A DNA stretch of 64,000 nucleotides from JTS-RE37 sp963756115 (lineage in GTDB: Bacteria > Bacteroidota > Bacteroidia > Flavobacteriales > Flavobacteriaceae). Shown piece after piece: positions 44,512 through 53,151 of the stretch (the first letter of the stretch is position 1; each line of letters opens with the position of its first letter). The notes under the pieces were generated by a model. That model was not told the origin of the DNA. It worked only from the letters and a program-made list of their open reading frames with translations, and did no database searches. A program made the position numbers and the translations under genes. The stretch is from contig CAVWMN010000003.1 of NCBI GenBank assembly GCA_963756115.1, forward strand, positions 558,001 through 622,000. The letters are read 5' to 3'.

Positions 44512-46230
44512 ATGAAAAATAATAGCATGAATCAGAATGAAGGGTATGATGCTATAGTGGTGGGCACAGGTATCAGCGGAGGCTGGGCCGCCAAAGAACT
44601 TTGTGAAAACGGATTAAAAACGCTGGTACTGGAACGCGGCCGGATGGTGAAGCATATTGATGATTACAAAACGATGAACGATGATGTCTGGGATTACCCG
44701 TATAAAGGGGAACTTTCCAGGGAAGACCGGGATAAATACCATAAGCAGCTGCGCGTGAACTGGGCACCAAAGGATGATGTCAAACACTTTTTTGTGAATG
44801 ACCTCGAACATCCCTATGTGGAGACAAAACGATTCGACTGGATCCGGGGTTATCAGGTGGGGGGACGGTCGCTTACCTGGGGAAGGCAGAGTTATCGCTG
44901 GAGCGATATTGATTTTGAGGCCAACCTCAAAGAGGACATTGCAGTGGACTGGCCGGTACGGTACAAGGATATTGCACCCTGGTATGATAAAGTAGAGGAA
45001 TATATCGGTGTAAGCGGAGAAAACCTTGGGCTTAAACAATTGCCGGACGGTAAATTCCAACCTCCCATGGAACTCATGTGCCCGGAAGAGGACCTGAAAA
45101 AATCCATGGCATCCAAATTTGATGATGGCCGGCTGCTGACCATCGGACGGGTGGCCCATATCACCGATAATAAAGCCGATTTCACTGGCAGGACGCCCTG
45201 CCAGTACCGGAACAGGTGCTGGAGGGGCTGCCCCTTCGGCGGGTATTTCAGCAGCAATTCATCTACCTTGCCGGCAGCCGAGCGCACCGGCAACTTAACC
45301 CTGCGGCCCAACAGCATAGTACATGAGGTGATGTACGATAGCAATTCGGGCAAAGCAACAGGTGTACGTGTTATCGATACGGAGACGCATGAGAAACTGA
45401 CCTTTCAGGCCAAGGTGATCTTTCTGTGCGCTTCTTCCATGGCTTCCGTTGGGATCCTCTTACAATCAAAATCAGACAGGTTCCCGGATGGAATGGGGAA
45501 TGATTATGACCAGGTGGGGAGAAACATTATGGACCACCATTATAAATTGGGAGCCTCAGCCAAAGTGGACGGCTACCTCGACAAATATTATAAGGGCCGG
45601 CGTCCGAACGGATTTTACATCCCGCGCTTTGTCAACCTCGACGACAGGATAAAAAAGAAGGAATACCTCCGCGGGTTTGGTTACCAGGGGGGGGCAAGCC
45701 GGGAAGACTGGACAGCCGCTGTGGCAGAGATGCAATATGGCAGGGACCTGAAGGACTCCATCCTTAAACCCGGGGCGTGGAAAATCGGGGCAACCGGTTT
45801 TGGCGAAATGCTGCCGTACCATGACAACCGCGTAACCCTAAGCGCAACTGAAAAGGACCAATGGGGTTTGCCGCAACTCGATTTTGATGTGGAGTTCAGG
45901 GAAAATGAATATAAAATGAGGGAAGACATCATCAGGCAGCTTGTAAGTATCTTCGAAGCAGCAGGGTTTAGGGAGGTAACCACTTTTGATGAAACCACCG
46001 GGCCGGGGCTGGGGATACATGAAATGGGGGGAGCCCGTATGGGATGGAATCCCAGGACTTCCGTGGTCAATCAACACAACCAGTTGCATGACGTCCCGAA
46101 TGTATATATTACCGATGGGGCTTTCATGACCTCGGCCAGTTGTGTAAACCCCTCCCTGACTTATATGGCCTTTACCGCAAGGGCCGCCAAACATGCTGCA
46201 GACCAATTCAAATCAGGAAACTTCTCCTAA
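44512..46230 (+). CDS. GMC-family FAD oxidoreductase with CX5CX3C motif (glucoside 3-dehydrogenase-like large subunit)
   Basis: Flavoenzyme of 572 aa that oxidises sugar hydroxyls. FAD-binding Rossmann motif VVGTGISGGWAAKEL near residues 16-30, then ARVFAD contacts including GRSLTWGRQSYRW. Cys230, Cys236 and Cys240 (CQYRNRCWRGC) give the CX5CX3C spacing reported to hold an iron-sulfur cluster in the Burkholderia FAD glucose dehydrogenase. GMC_oxred_C provides the catalytic pair His503 (GIHEMGGARMG) and Asn546 (CVNPSLTYMA). No signal peptide: such subunits travel through Tat with a small partner. No small subunit is adjacent here; the one at 52494 may serve both. Diverges from the DUF1080 operon. 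Confidence 0.92.
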   Translation: MKNNSMNQNEGYDAIVVGTGISGGWAAKELCENGLKTLVLERGRMVKHIDDYKTMNDDVWDYPYKGELSREDRDKYHKQLRVNWAPKDDVKHFFVNDLEHPYVETKRFDWIRGYQVGGRSLTWGRQSYRWSDIDFEANLKEDIAVDWPVRYKDIAPWYDKVEEYIGVSGENLGLKQLPDGKFQPPMELMCPEEDLKKSMASKFDDGRLLTIGRVAHITDNKADFTGRTPCQYRNRCWRGCPFGGYFSSNSSTLPAAERTGNLTLRPNSIVHEVMYDSNSGKATGVRVIDTETHEKLTFQAKVIFLCASSMASVGILLQSKSDRFPDGMGNDYDQVGRNIMDHHYKLGASAKVDGYLDKYYKGRRPNGFYIPRFVNLDDRIKKKEYLRGFGYQGGASREDWTAAVAEMQYGRDLKDSILKPGAWKIGATGFGEMLPYHDNRVTLSATEKDQWGLPQLDFDVEFRENEYKMREDIIRQLVSIFEAAGFREVTTFDETTGPGLGIHEMGGARMGWNPRTSVVNQHNQLHDVPNVYITDGAFMTSASCVNPSLTYMAFTARAAKHAADQFKSGNFS

Positions 46231-46248
46231 AACCAAACAACCGCTTCT

Positions 46249-46713
46249 ATGAAAAACGCATCAGCCAGGAATATATGGGGCGATTATCTGGATACCCACC
46301 TAAAATATGTTTTTGTAGCGGAACCAAGGGTAACCCATTTAGGAGATACTGAAGAAGATGCCAACCGGGCCATAAAGCTGGTGCTGGCAGAAAAAAAACG
46401 CGCCACCTCCCATTCTTTGCTCGGCCTGCAATATAGAAAAACCCCGTTACCCAAGATTGGAGACTTTACTATTCTTACGGATTGGGATGGCGTTGCGAAA
46501 TGTATCGTGCGGACTGTTGCCGTACGGCTTAAACCCTTCTTTGCAATCACTGCGTCCTATGCCTTACTTGATGGGGAAGGCAACCATAGCCTGGAGGCCT
46601 GGAAACAAAAGCACTGGGATTTCTATACCCGCGAACTTGCACCCTTCGGAAGGGTGCCGCGGGACAGTATGATCGTCGTCTGCGAAGTCTTTGAAAAAGT
46701 GTATCAGCGTTAG
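46249..46713 (+). CDS. ASCH-domain protein
   Basis: Cytoplasmic protein of 154 aa. The ASCH fold (PUA-like, RNA-binding) is seen in KRATSHSLLGLQYRKTPLPK, GDFTILTDWDGVAKCIVRTV (about residues 68-90) and GEGNHSLEAWKQKHWDFY (about 104-121). Eighteen bp after the GMC gene, so probably co-transcribed, although a link to sugar oxidation is not obvious; some ASCH proteins are acetylcytidine amidohydrolases (YqfB-like). Convergent with the Gfo/Idh/MocA gene. Confidence 0.85.
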   Translation: MKNASARNIWGDYLDTHLKYVFVAEPRVTHLGDTEEDANRAIKLVLAEKKRATSHSLLGLQYRKTPLPKIGDFTILTDWDGVAKCIVRTVAVRLKPFFAITASYALLDGEGNHSLEAWKQKHWDFYTRELAPFGRVPRDSMIVVCEVFEKVYQR

Positions 46714-46731
46714 TACGGTTTGCCCTCTAAA

Positions 46732-46766
46732 CGTAAGGTCGGCCACAGCCCCGTGGCAACGTTACG
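46732..46766. terminator. Inverted repeat between convergent genes
   Basis: Nested stems CGTAA/TTACG (46732-46736 with 46762-46766) and GCCAC/GTGGC (46742-46746 with 46753-46757). It has no T-run on either side but sits between convergent stops at 46713 and 46793, so a termination or mRNA-end role is plausible. Confidence 0.45.
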
Positions 46767-46792
46767 GCAGCCCCGGGGAGTGCCTCCCGGGT

Positions 46793-47929
46793 TCAGTCCA
46801 GCTCTACCCAAACATTTCCACCCTTATGCGAGGCCACAGAGGCTTCAATAAAATTCAGGCCGCGGACGCCGTCGGTAATAGTTGGGAATTCCCCGTCGTT
46901 ATAATTTTCACCCCTGATGGCCCTTGCCACCCCTAAATAAATGTTGGCCATGGAATCGAAAATACCCTCCGGGTGCCCTGCCGGCAATTTAGTGCCGTCC
47001 AGGGATAGTTTTGAATTATAGGCATGCCCTGGTTTATAGATTTGGGTAGGTTCCGTATCGCTTAATCTATACAAAAAATTAGGGTTTTCCTGTTCCCACC
47101 GCAGGCCTGCCTTTTCCCCGTAGATGGCTATTGCAAGTCCATTTTCTTCCCCCGTGGCTACCTGGCTGCCCCTTATCACCCCCTTAATGTGTTTGCCCAT
47201 TCGAATGAGCACAGTGCCGTCAACGTCCATCTGGTTATCGTCATACAGGTAATTAAAGTCGCACAGCAGGGACTTCACTTCCAGTCCGGTTGTATATTCA
47301 ATCAGGTTAAATGCATGTACCCCTATATCCCCCATGCAGGAACTTATCCCTGCTTTTTTGGGGTCTAACCGCCATACGGTGGAACGTTTTGACTTGTCAT
47401 GGATGATGGGGTTGATCCAACCCTGGTAATAGCGGGCATCCACTTTATGGATTTTACCCAATTCCCCGGATTTGATCATTTCACGCATTTGACGAACCAT
47501 CGGATAACCAGTGTAGGTATGGGTAACAGCAAAAACGGTTCCCGCCTTCTGTTGGGCTTCCCTGAGGATCTTCGCTTCTTCATAGGTGGTGGTCATCGGC
47601 TTTTCACAAATTACGTGGAACCCGTTGTCCACTAGTTTTTTTGCCATTGGAAAATGCAAAAAATTGGGTGTTAGGATAGAACATACCTGAATCCTTTCCT
47701 CCTTGGGGAGTTTCATTTCTTCCTCCACCAACGTATCAAAATCGATATAGATCCTGTTGGTAGGCACATCAATTTCCTTTGCAAAGGCCATGTTATCGTC
47801 AAAGTTGGGGTTAAAAACTGCCCCGACTATTTCATAATTATCATTGATATGTGCGGCAACCCTGTGCAGGACACCGATCAGGGAATCGCCTCCCCCTCCT
47901 AATATTCCAAGTCTGATTTTTTTTGGCAT
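46793..47929 (-). CDS. Gfo/Idh/MocA-family oxidoreductase
   Basis: NAD(P)-dependent sugar oxidoreductase of 378 aa, cytoplasmic (no signal). The N-terminal Rossmann motif is LGILGGGGDSLIGVLHR (about 6-22), the EKP motif sits in HVICEKPMTTTYEEA (about 103-117), and the substrate domain carries MGDIGVHAFNLIEYTTG with its catalytic-site His (about 197-213). In 3-keto-glycoside pathways such enzymes interconvert keto-sugar and sugar. It is the last gene of the minus-strand operon 50642-46793. Confidence 0.93.
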   Translation of the reverse strand: MPKKIRLGILGGGGDSLIGVLHRVAAHINDNYEIVGAVFNPNFDDNMAFAKEIDVPTNRIYIDFDTLVEEEMKLPKEERIQVCSILTPNFLHFPMAKKLVDNGFHVICEKPMTTTYEEAKILREAQQKAGTVFAVTHTYTGYPMVRQMREMIKSGELGKIHKVDARYYQGWINPIIHDKSKRSTVWRLDPKKAGISSCMGDIGVHAFNLIEYTTGLEVKSLLCDFNYLYDDNQMDVDGTVLIRMGKHIKGVIRGSQVATGEENGLAIAIYGEKAGLRWEQENPNFLYRLSDTEPTQIYKPGHAYNSKLSLDGTKLPAGHPEGIFDSMANIYLGVARAIRGENYNDGEFPTITDGVRGLNFIEASVASHKGGNVWVELD

Positions 47930-47944
47930 AACGTTCTGTTCTTT

Positions 47945-49174
47945 TTATTTTTTGTATTCGATGGATTCATTCTTAAAAAATAGTGCAAAGAGCACCGATA
48001 CCCCGAGCGCAAAAATAGCGGGGAAAGACCATATTTTGATCCAGTCATGGGAATTTTCTGCCAGCAGGTAGGTATCTGTGATCTTCCCGGCTACCCAAAA
48101 TCCGATCAACATCCCAAAGCCATAGGTGGCAAGGGTTATTAACCCCTGCGCTGCACTTTTGAATTTTTCTCCCGCTTTTGAATCCGTATAAATCTGCCCG
48201 GAAACGAAGAAGAAATCATAACATATCCCGTGGAGTGCTATCCCAATTATAAGCATAAAAGCCAGGTCGCCTGCATTGCCATACGCAAATAGGAAGTATC
48301 GGATGGTCCAGGCCAGCATGCCTGCAATGATGGTAAGCTTAAAGCCAAACTTCCGGAAGAAGAAGGGCAGCAACAACATGAATCCCACTTCAGAGACCTG
48401 GCCAATCGTCATTTTACCGGTCGGGTTATTCATGCCTATCTCCGCTAGAAAAGGATTCGCATTCTGATAGTAGAAGGCAAGCGGTATGCAGATCAGTATC
48501 GAGGATATAAAAAATATCAGGAAGTTTTTATCCTTTAGCAGTTTCAGCGCATCAAGCCCCAGTATCGCGGATATACTTACCTTTTCCTCCTTGTCGATTT
48601 TCGGGGGTGTTTTGGGCAGTGTAAAACTAAATAAGCCCAGGATGGCGGACACGATGGCTACCATCAGGAAGGTATTGCGCAGCAGTCCTTCCGCTCTCGC
48701 GTCGGGAGAATCCCACAGAAAAACATAACTGATTATGAGTCCGGCAACAATCCATCCGATAGTCCCAAAGACCCGGATGCGTGGAAATTCTTTGGTGGGG
48801 TTCTTCATTTGATTAAAAGAGACCGAATTAACAAGGGCCAGGGTTGGCATATAGAGTATCATATACCCCAGCACGTAGGGATAAAATCCGGTAAAATCAA
48901 CTGCGTTGTACATCTGGTACATCAGCACGGCACCGGCAAGGTGCAGTACACCCAGGATGCGTTCTGCATTGAAATAGCGGTCTGCTATAAGGCCGATAAT
49001 AAAAGGGGCTATGATGGCACCCCATGACTGGGTAGAAAAAGCCATGGCCACTTCCCCTCCTGTGGCACTTAAGTTATTGCCTAAAAAAGTACCCAGCGTT
49101 ACAAACCATCCTCCCCATATGAAAAATTCCAGGAACATCATAAAGGAGAGCTGCACTTTTATTTTCGTATTCAT
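47945..49174 (-). CDS. MFS transporter, nucleoside:H+ symporter (NupG)-like
   Basis: Inner-membrane carrier of 409 aa with twelve predicted helices. Family features of the NHS group: MMFLEFFIWGGWFVTLGTFL at the start (about 11-30), SWGAIIAPFIIGLIADRYFN (about 49-68), FPRIRVFGTIGWIVAGLII and YDFFFVSGQIYTDSKAGEKF. I use the ATG at 49174 (MNTKIKVQLS); the frame to 49237 overlaps dinB and lacks family similarity. In this operon it probably imports a (keto-)sugar rather than a nucleoside; that is inferred from neighbours. Confidence 0.9.
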   Translation of the reverse strand: MNTKIKVQLSFMMFLEFFIWGGWFVTLGTFLGNNLSATGGEVAMAFSTQSWGAIIAPFIIGLIADRYFNAERILGVLHLAGAVLMYQMYNAVDFTGFYPYVLGYMILYMPTLALVNSVSFNQMKNPTKEFPRIRVFGTIGWIVAGLIISYVFLWDSPDARAEGLLRNTFLMVAIVSAILGLFSFTLPKTPPKIDKEEKVSISAILGLDALKLLKDKNFLIFFISSILICIPLAFYYQNANPFLAEIGMNNPTGKMTIGQVSEVGFMLLLPFFFRKFGFKLTIIAGMLAWTIRYFLFAYGNAGDLAFMLIIGIALHGICYDFFFVSGQIYTDSKAGEKFKSAAQGLITLATYGFGMLIGFWVAGKITDTYLLAENSHDWIKIWSFPAIFALGVSVLFALFFKNESIEYKK

Positions 49175-49190
49175 CGGTGTGGTTTTTGGT

Positions 49191-49634
49191 TTATCGCCTG
49201 TAAAAAATAAAATCCAGCGGGATGGGTTCAAGGCCATTATTCCTCAAATCCATGGAAATCTGGGACCGGTGGTGGGTTGAATGGTTTATAATATGAAACA
49301 GGATATCCTGTATGGTATTCGTATAGGACTTTCCCTCGGAATTTTCATAGGCGATGCGCTTTTCAAAATTGTCGGCAGTGGTGAGGATCTCAAATGAATT
49401 GCGCTGATTTTCATAATGAATATCACCCCAATCCGCCATGGTATGGAGCTGCCAAACCGTATACACTGGTTTTTTATCCAGTATCCTGGCATTCCACAGG
49501 TGATGTGCATTCAGCACATGGCTGAACAGCCGGATGCTTTTTTCAGGAACGGTTTCCAGTTTCAGGCATTCTTCAATCATTTTTTTATTACAGTAGTAAT
49601 TATAATCAAATAACTGATTAAAAAATACTTTCAT
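49191..49634 (-). CDS. DinB/YfiT-like metalloprotein
   Basis: Four-helix DinB-superfamily protein of 147 aa, cytoplasmic. Metal-binding histidines expected for the fold: LNAHHLWNARIL (about residues 42-53) and HIINHSTHHRSQISMDL (about 111-127), the latter giving the HxxxH pattern. Function ranges from thiol transfer to unknown stress roles. It lies within a sugar operon, 16 bp upstream of the MFS gene and 21 bp downstream of a TIM-barrel lipoprotein; its part in the pathway is unclear. Confidence 0.88.
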   Translation of the reverse strand: MKVFFNQLFDYNYYCNKKMIEECLKLETVPEKSIRLFSHVLNAHHLWNARILDKKPVYTVWQLHTMADWGDIHYENQRNSFEILTTADNFEKRIAYENSEGKSYTNTIQDILFHIINHSTHHRSQISMDLRNNGLEPIPLDFIFYRR

Positions 49635-49655
49635 CAGGTTGGGCTAAAAGATCGG

Positions 49656-50642
49656 TTATTGTATTTGTTTGGCTGCATTTAGTAAAAGTTCCCGGGTTGC
49701 TTTAATTCCTGCTTCTTCCCCTAACTCGCTACCTTCATATTCCACCCCTATAAAACCGGTATAGCCGGCATCCTTTACTATCTGAAGCATTTTAACATAA
49801 TCAATATCCCTTTCGTTGCCCGCATCGTCAAAGTTGTTCGATTTGGCGCTGACCGCTTTTGCGTATGGCATCAGTTCTGAAACCCCCTTGTAGATATCAT
49901 ACAGCTCGTCACAGCCGGTATCACTCCGTGTGATACAGAAATTCCCGAAGTCGGGTAAGGTGCCGCAATTTGGCATATTAACCGCCTTCATTACAGATGC
50001 GAGCATCGCACCATTGGAGGAAAGGCCACCATGGTTCTCTACCAGGATATTGATATTCTTATCCCTGGCATAGGTTGCAAGTTTGGTGAGGGCATCTATG
50101 GAATTCGCCTTCCATTCCTCCGGGTTCTCGCTACCGGCAAGATTTACACGGATGGCATGGCATCCCATAGCTTGTGCAGCGTCCACCCATTTGTGATGGC
50201 GTTCAACAGCGGCATTGCGTTCCATGGCATCACTGACTGCAAGGTTGCCCTGGCCGTCAATCATGATCAGGACATTTTTAAGGCCATACTTTTTCGCTTC
50301 CGCATTCGATTTTTCAACAAAAGCGGCCATGGCCTCCTCTGAATAATTCGCATTTTCGAGTTCGGGATTATAAAGTTGGCTCACGTATTCCAGGCCGTTA
50401 AAGCCCCAGTCATGGGCCATCTGCGCAAAACTATAGGGATCTGTGTTCCCTTCGAATATCATTTTATGAATAGACCACTGCGCGAGTGACAGATCGAAAA
50501 ATGGGTCAGCTTTCTCCATGGTAACAGCCTTGGTTTCGGTTTTATCGTCTTTTTTGGGGGTTTCCTTGCAGGAGACCAGTAAGGCAATCAATAAAAGCGT
50601 TGCCCAAAAAGAAGTATTACGACCAATATTTCTTTTGTTCAT
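49656..50642 (-). CDS. TIM-barrel sugar isomerase/epimerase-like lipoprotein
   Basis: Lipoprotein of 328 aa, signal ending LLVSC with Cys25. The xylose-isomerase-like TIM barrel follows a Lys/Thr-rich linker: SLAQWSIHKMI (about 52), GFNGLEYVSQLYNPEL (about 78), NILVENHGGLSSNGAMLA (about 195-212), GTLPDFGNFCI (about 222) and FIGVEYEGSEL (about 298). The Glu/Asp/Glu metal ligands are in place. Being periplasmic, it could act on keto-sugars made by the GMC enzyme before uptake. First gene of the minus operon, divergent from GMC gene 2. Confidence 0.9.
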   Translation of the reverse strand: MNKRNIGRNTSFWATLLLIALLVSCKETPKKDDKTETKAVTMEKADPFFDLSLAQWSIHKMIFEGNTDPYSFAQMAHDWGFNGLEYVSQLYNPELENANYSEEAMAAFVEKSNAEAKKYGLKNVLIMIDGQGNLAVSDAMERNAAVERHHKWVDAAQAMGCHAIRVNLAGSENPEEWKANSIDALTKLATYARDKNINILVENHGGLSSNGAMLASVMKAVNMPNCGTLPDFGNFCITRSDTGCDELYDIYKGVSELMPYAKAVSAKSNNFDDAGNERDIDYVKMLQIVKDAGYTGFIGVEYEGSELGEEAGIKATRELLLNAAKQIQ

Positions 50643-50781
50643 TTTGATTTTTGGTTAGTTGAATATTATTTCTCTAGATTTACCATAATCTTATGGTGCA
50701 GTGCTCCCCGGAAGTATAGCGTTTAAAAGTAGAAAATTAATTTTATATTTAATAAATTTAGAGAATAAACAATTTTGATAC

Positions 50782-52494
50782 ATGGGTAAATTCTATTACA
50801 ATGATGAACAGGAGTCGTATGATGCGATTGTTGTCGGGACGGGTATAAGTGGTGGCTGGGCTGCCAAGGAGTTATGTGAGAACGGTATGAAGACCCTGAT
50901 TCTTGAAAGGGGGCGGATGGTAAAGCATATCGAAGATTATCCCACAGCCAATCTGGACGACTGGGATCTTCCGAATCGGGGGGAACCTACTCGGGAGGAC
51001 CTGGCCAAACAGCCGAAACAAAGCAGGACCGGCTATACCACGAATGCCGCCAGTGCCATGTGGTTCGTAAATGACCTTGAACACCCATATAACGAGATCA
51101 AGCGTTTTGACTGGATGCGGGGTTACCATGTCGGCGGGCGTTCTCTGCAATGGGGACGGCATAGCTACCGCTGGAGCGATATTGATTTTACAGCAAACCA
51201 AAAGGATAAAATTGCGGTAGACTGGCCGGTTCGGTACAAGGACATCGCGCCCTGGTATGACAAGGTGGAGACCTTTATCGGGGTGACAGGGGAAACACTG
51301 GGGCTTCCCCAATTGCCAGATGGCAAGTTTGAGCCGATGATGCAACTGAATTGCCTCGAGGACCATGTCAAGGAAAAAGTAGCTGAAAATTTTGACGGCC
51401 GGGTGGTTACTGCCGGCCGGGTAGCCCATATTAACAGCGATACAAAATATGACGGGAGGAGCCGGTGCCAATACCGGAACCGTTGTATCAGGGGTTGTCC
51501 GTTCGGGGCCTATTTCAGCAGCCTGTCCTCTACCCTCCCGGCAGCAGAAAAGACAGGCAATCTGACACTTCGTCCGGATTCAATCGTACATGAGGTGATG
51601 TATGACCCCGATACCAAAAGGGCCACTGGGGTGAAGGTAATTGACAGGGTGACCAAGGAAACCCATGAATTCAAAGCCAAGGTGATCTTCCTTTGTGCGT
51701 CTGCTATCGCTTCCACCTCCATTTTAATGCAATCCAAATCAGATCGGTTCCCAAATGGAATGGGGAATGACTCTGATCAATTGGGCCGCAACATTATGGA
51801 CCACCATTTAGGCGTAGGTGCCTCCGGTAAATTTGATGGATTTGAAGATAAATATTATAAGGGACGTAAACCCAACGGCATCTATATCCCCAGGTTCCGG
51901 AACCTTGGAGGGGATAGCAACCGGTCCGACTACAAACGGGGCTTCGGATACCAGGGTGGTGCGGGCAGGGGCAACTGGGAAGATGCGGTTGCCGAACTTT
52001 CCCATGGAAAAGCATTGAAAGAGGCCATCCTCAAACCCGGGGGCTGGACCTTTGGTATGACAGGCTTCGGGGAGGTGCTTCCCTACGAGGACAACAGGAT
52101 GACGCTCGATTATGATAAATTGGATGGATGGGGATTGCCTACCGTTACCTTTGATGCGGAATTCAAGGAAAACGAATGGGCCATGCGTAAGGATATGAAA
52201 GAGTCTGCTGTAGAAATGCTTGAAAAGGCAGGTTTACGCGATGTTACCCCATATGACAACCCCGGCGCATTAGGGCTGGGAATACACGAAATGGGGACCG
52301 CCCGCATGGGAAGGGACCGGAAGACGTCTGTACTCAACGGATACAACCAGATCCACGATGTGCCCAATGTCTACGTAACGGACGGCGCGTTTATGACCTC
52401 AGCGGCCTGTGTAAACCCGTCACTGACATACATGGCGTTTACCGCCAGGGCAGCCAAACATGCTGCAGAACAACTTAAAAAAGGACTTATATAA
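50782..52494 (+). CDS. GMC-family FAD oxidoreductase, second copy (glucoside 3-dehydrogenase-like large subunit)
   Basis: Flavoenzyme of 570 aa, close paralogue of the 44512-46230 protein. Rossmann motif VVGTGISGGWAAKEL near residues 18-32; GGRSLQWGRHSYRWSDIDF; Cys229, Cys235 and Cys239 in CQYRNRCIRGC with the same CX5CX3C spacing; catalytic His502 (GIHEMGTARMG) and Asn545 (CVNPSLTYMA). No own signal peptide. It overlaps by one base the gene for a small gluconate-2-dehydrogenase-subunit-3-like protein with a twin-arginine start, the usual way this enzyme is exported, so periplasmic location is likely. Electron acceptor (a cytochrome c or quinone) is not encoded here. Confidence 0.93.
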   Translation: MGKFYYNDEQESYDAIVVGTGISGGWAAKELCENGMKTLILERGRMVKHIEDYPTANLDDWDLPNRGEPTREDLAKQPKQSRTGYTTNAASAMWFVNDLEHPYNEIKRFDWMRGYHVGGRSLQWGRHSYRWSDIDFTANQKDKIAVDWPVRYKDIAPWYDKVETFIGVTGETLGLPQLPDGKFEPMMQLNCLEDHVKEKVAENFDGRVVTAGRVAHINSDTKYDGRSRCQYRNRCIRGCPFGAYFSSLSSTLPAAEKTGNLTLRPDSIVHEVMYDPDTKRATGVKVIDRVTKETHEFKAKVIFLCASAIASTSILMQSKSDRFPNGMGNDSDQLGRNIMDHHLGVGASGKFDGFEDKYYKGRKPNGIYIPRFRNLGGDSNRSDYKRGFGYQGGAGRGNWEDAVAELSHGKALKEAILKPGGWTFGMTGFGEVLPYEDNRMTLDYDKLDGWGLPTVTFDAEFKENEWAMRKDMKESAVEMLEKAGLRDVTPYDNPGALGLGIHEMGTARMGRDRKTSVLNGYNQIHDVPNVYVTDGAFMTSAACVNPSLTYMAFTARAAKHAAEQLKKGLI

Positions 52495-53141
52495 TGGATA
52501 GAAGAATCGCATTAAAAAATATGGGGCTCGCACTGGGATACACCGTTGCCATACCATCGCTGCTGAGCATTGTTCAAAGTTGTAAAAATGAAACAGTGCT
52601 GGAATGGACGCCCGACTTTTTTACCCAGGAAGAAGGCAATGTGCTGACCCACCTGGTGGATGTTATCATCCCAAAGACAGATACGCCCTCTGCGACCGAT
52701 GTACAGGTCAATATTTTCATAGACCGGTTTACCAATGAGGTGATGGAAAAGGATCAGCAGGAATTTTTCAGGATGAGCATGGATAACTTCATCCGGAAAG
52801 CACTTGCAGATTCCGGGAAAGACAATGTTGCAGATCTGGCCCCCGAAGACCTGGAACCGGTTCTGGCTGCATCGCTCAGGAATACGAAAGAGGATCAGGT
52901 AAAAATGTTCGAAAGCATTTCAGAATACCAACAGGCTGTTTCAGAAGGCAAGGAAGTGACGCTGGACGAAAACATCGCACGGTTCGCTTTCGCCAATAAT
53001 CTGAGGGGACTGACCATTTGGGGCTATAAAACCTCCGAATATGTGGGAGAGGAATTATTGGTCTATTTGCCGGTCCCAGGGGAATTTATAGCCTGTGGAG
53101 ACCTTAATGAGCTTACAAAAGGCAAGGCCTGGTCCATATAA
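52494..53141 (+). CDS. Gluconate 2-dehydrogenase subunit 3-family protein (small subunit, Tat-like signal)
   Basis: Small partner subunit of membrane-bound GMC dehydrogenases, 215 aa. The start MDRRIALKNMGLALGYTVAI contains twin arginines before a hydrophobic stretch, followed by SIVQSC (Cys30), so a Tat-exported, possibly lipid-anchored protein. The domain itself is recognised from EEGNVLTHLVDVIIPKTDTP (about 48-67), which matches the family pattern for subunit 3 (ELIPTTDTPGA-like), and GYKTSEYVGEELL near the end. It starts within the stop codon of GMC gene 2. Expected role: export by hitch-hiking and assembly of the large subunit. Confidence 0.88.
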   Translation: MDRRIALKNMGLALGYTVAIPSLLSIVQSCKNETVLEWTPDFFTQEEGNVLTHLVDVIIPKTDTPSATDVQVNIFIDRFTNEVMEKDQQEFFRMSMDNFIRKALADSGKDNVADLAPEDLEPVLAASLRNTKEDQVKMFESISEYQQAVSEGKEVTLDENIARFAFANNLRGLTIWGYKTSEYVGEELLVYLPVPGEFIACGDLNELTKGKAWSI

Positions 53142-53151
53142 ACATCCCCAA

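Noticed and set aside
44441..50771. Shared motif TTTAGnGnATAAAnCA upstream of both GMC genes (44441-44456, 50757-50771)
   Set aside because: Needs a one-base gap, lies at different distances (55 and 10 bases) from the start codons, and both regions are A/T-rich; chance cannot be excluded.
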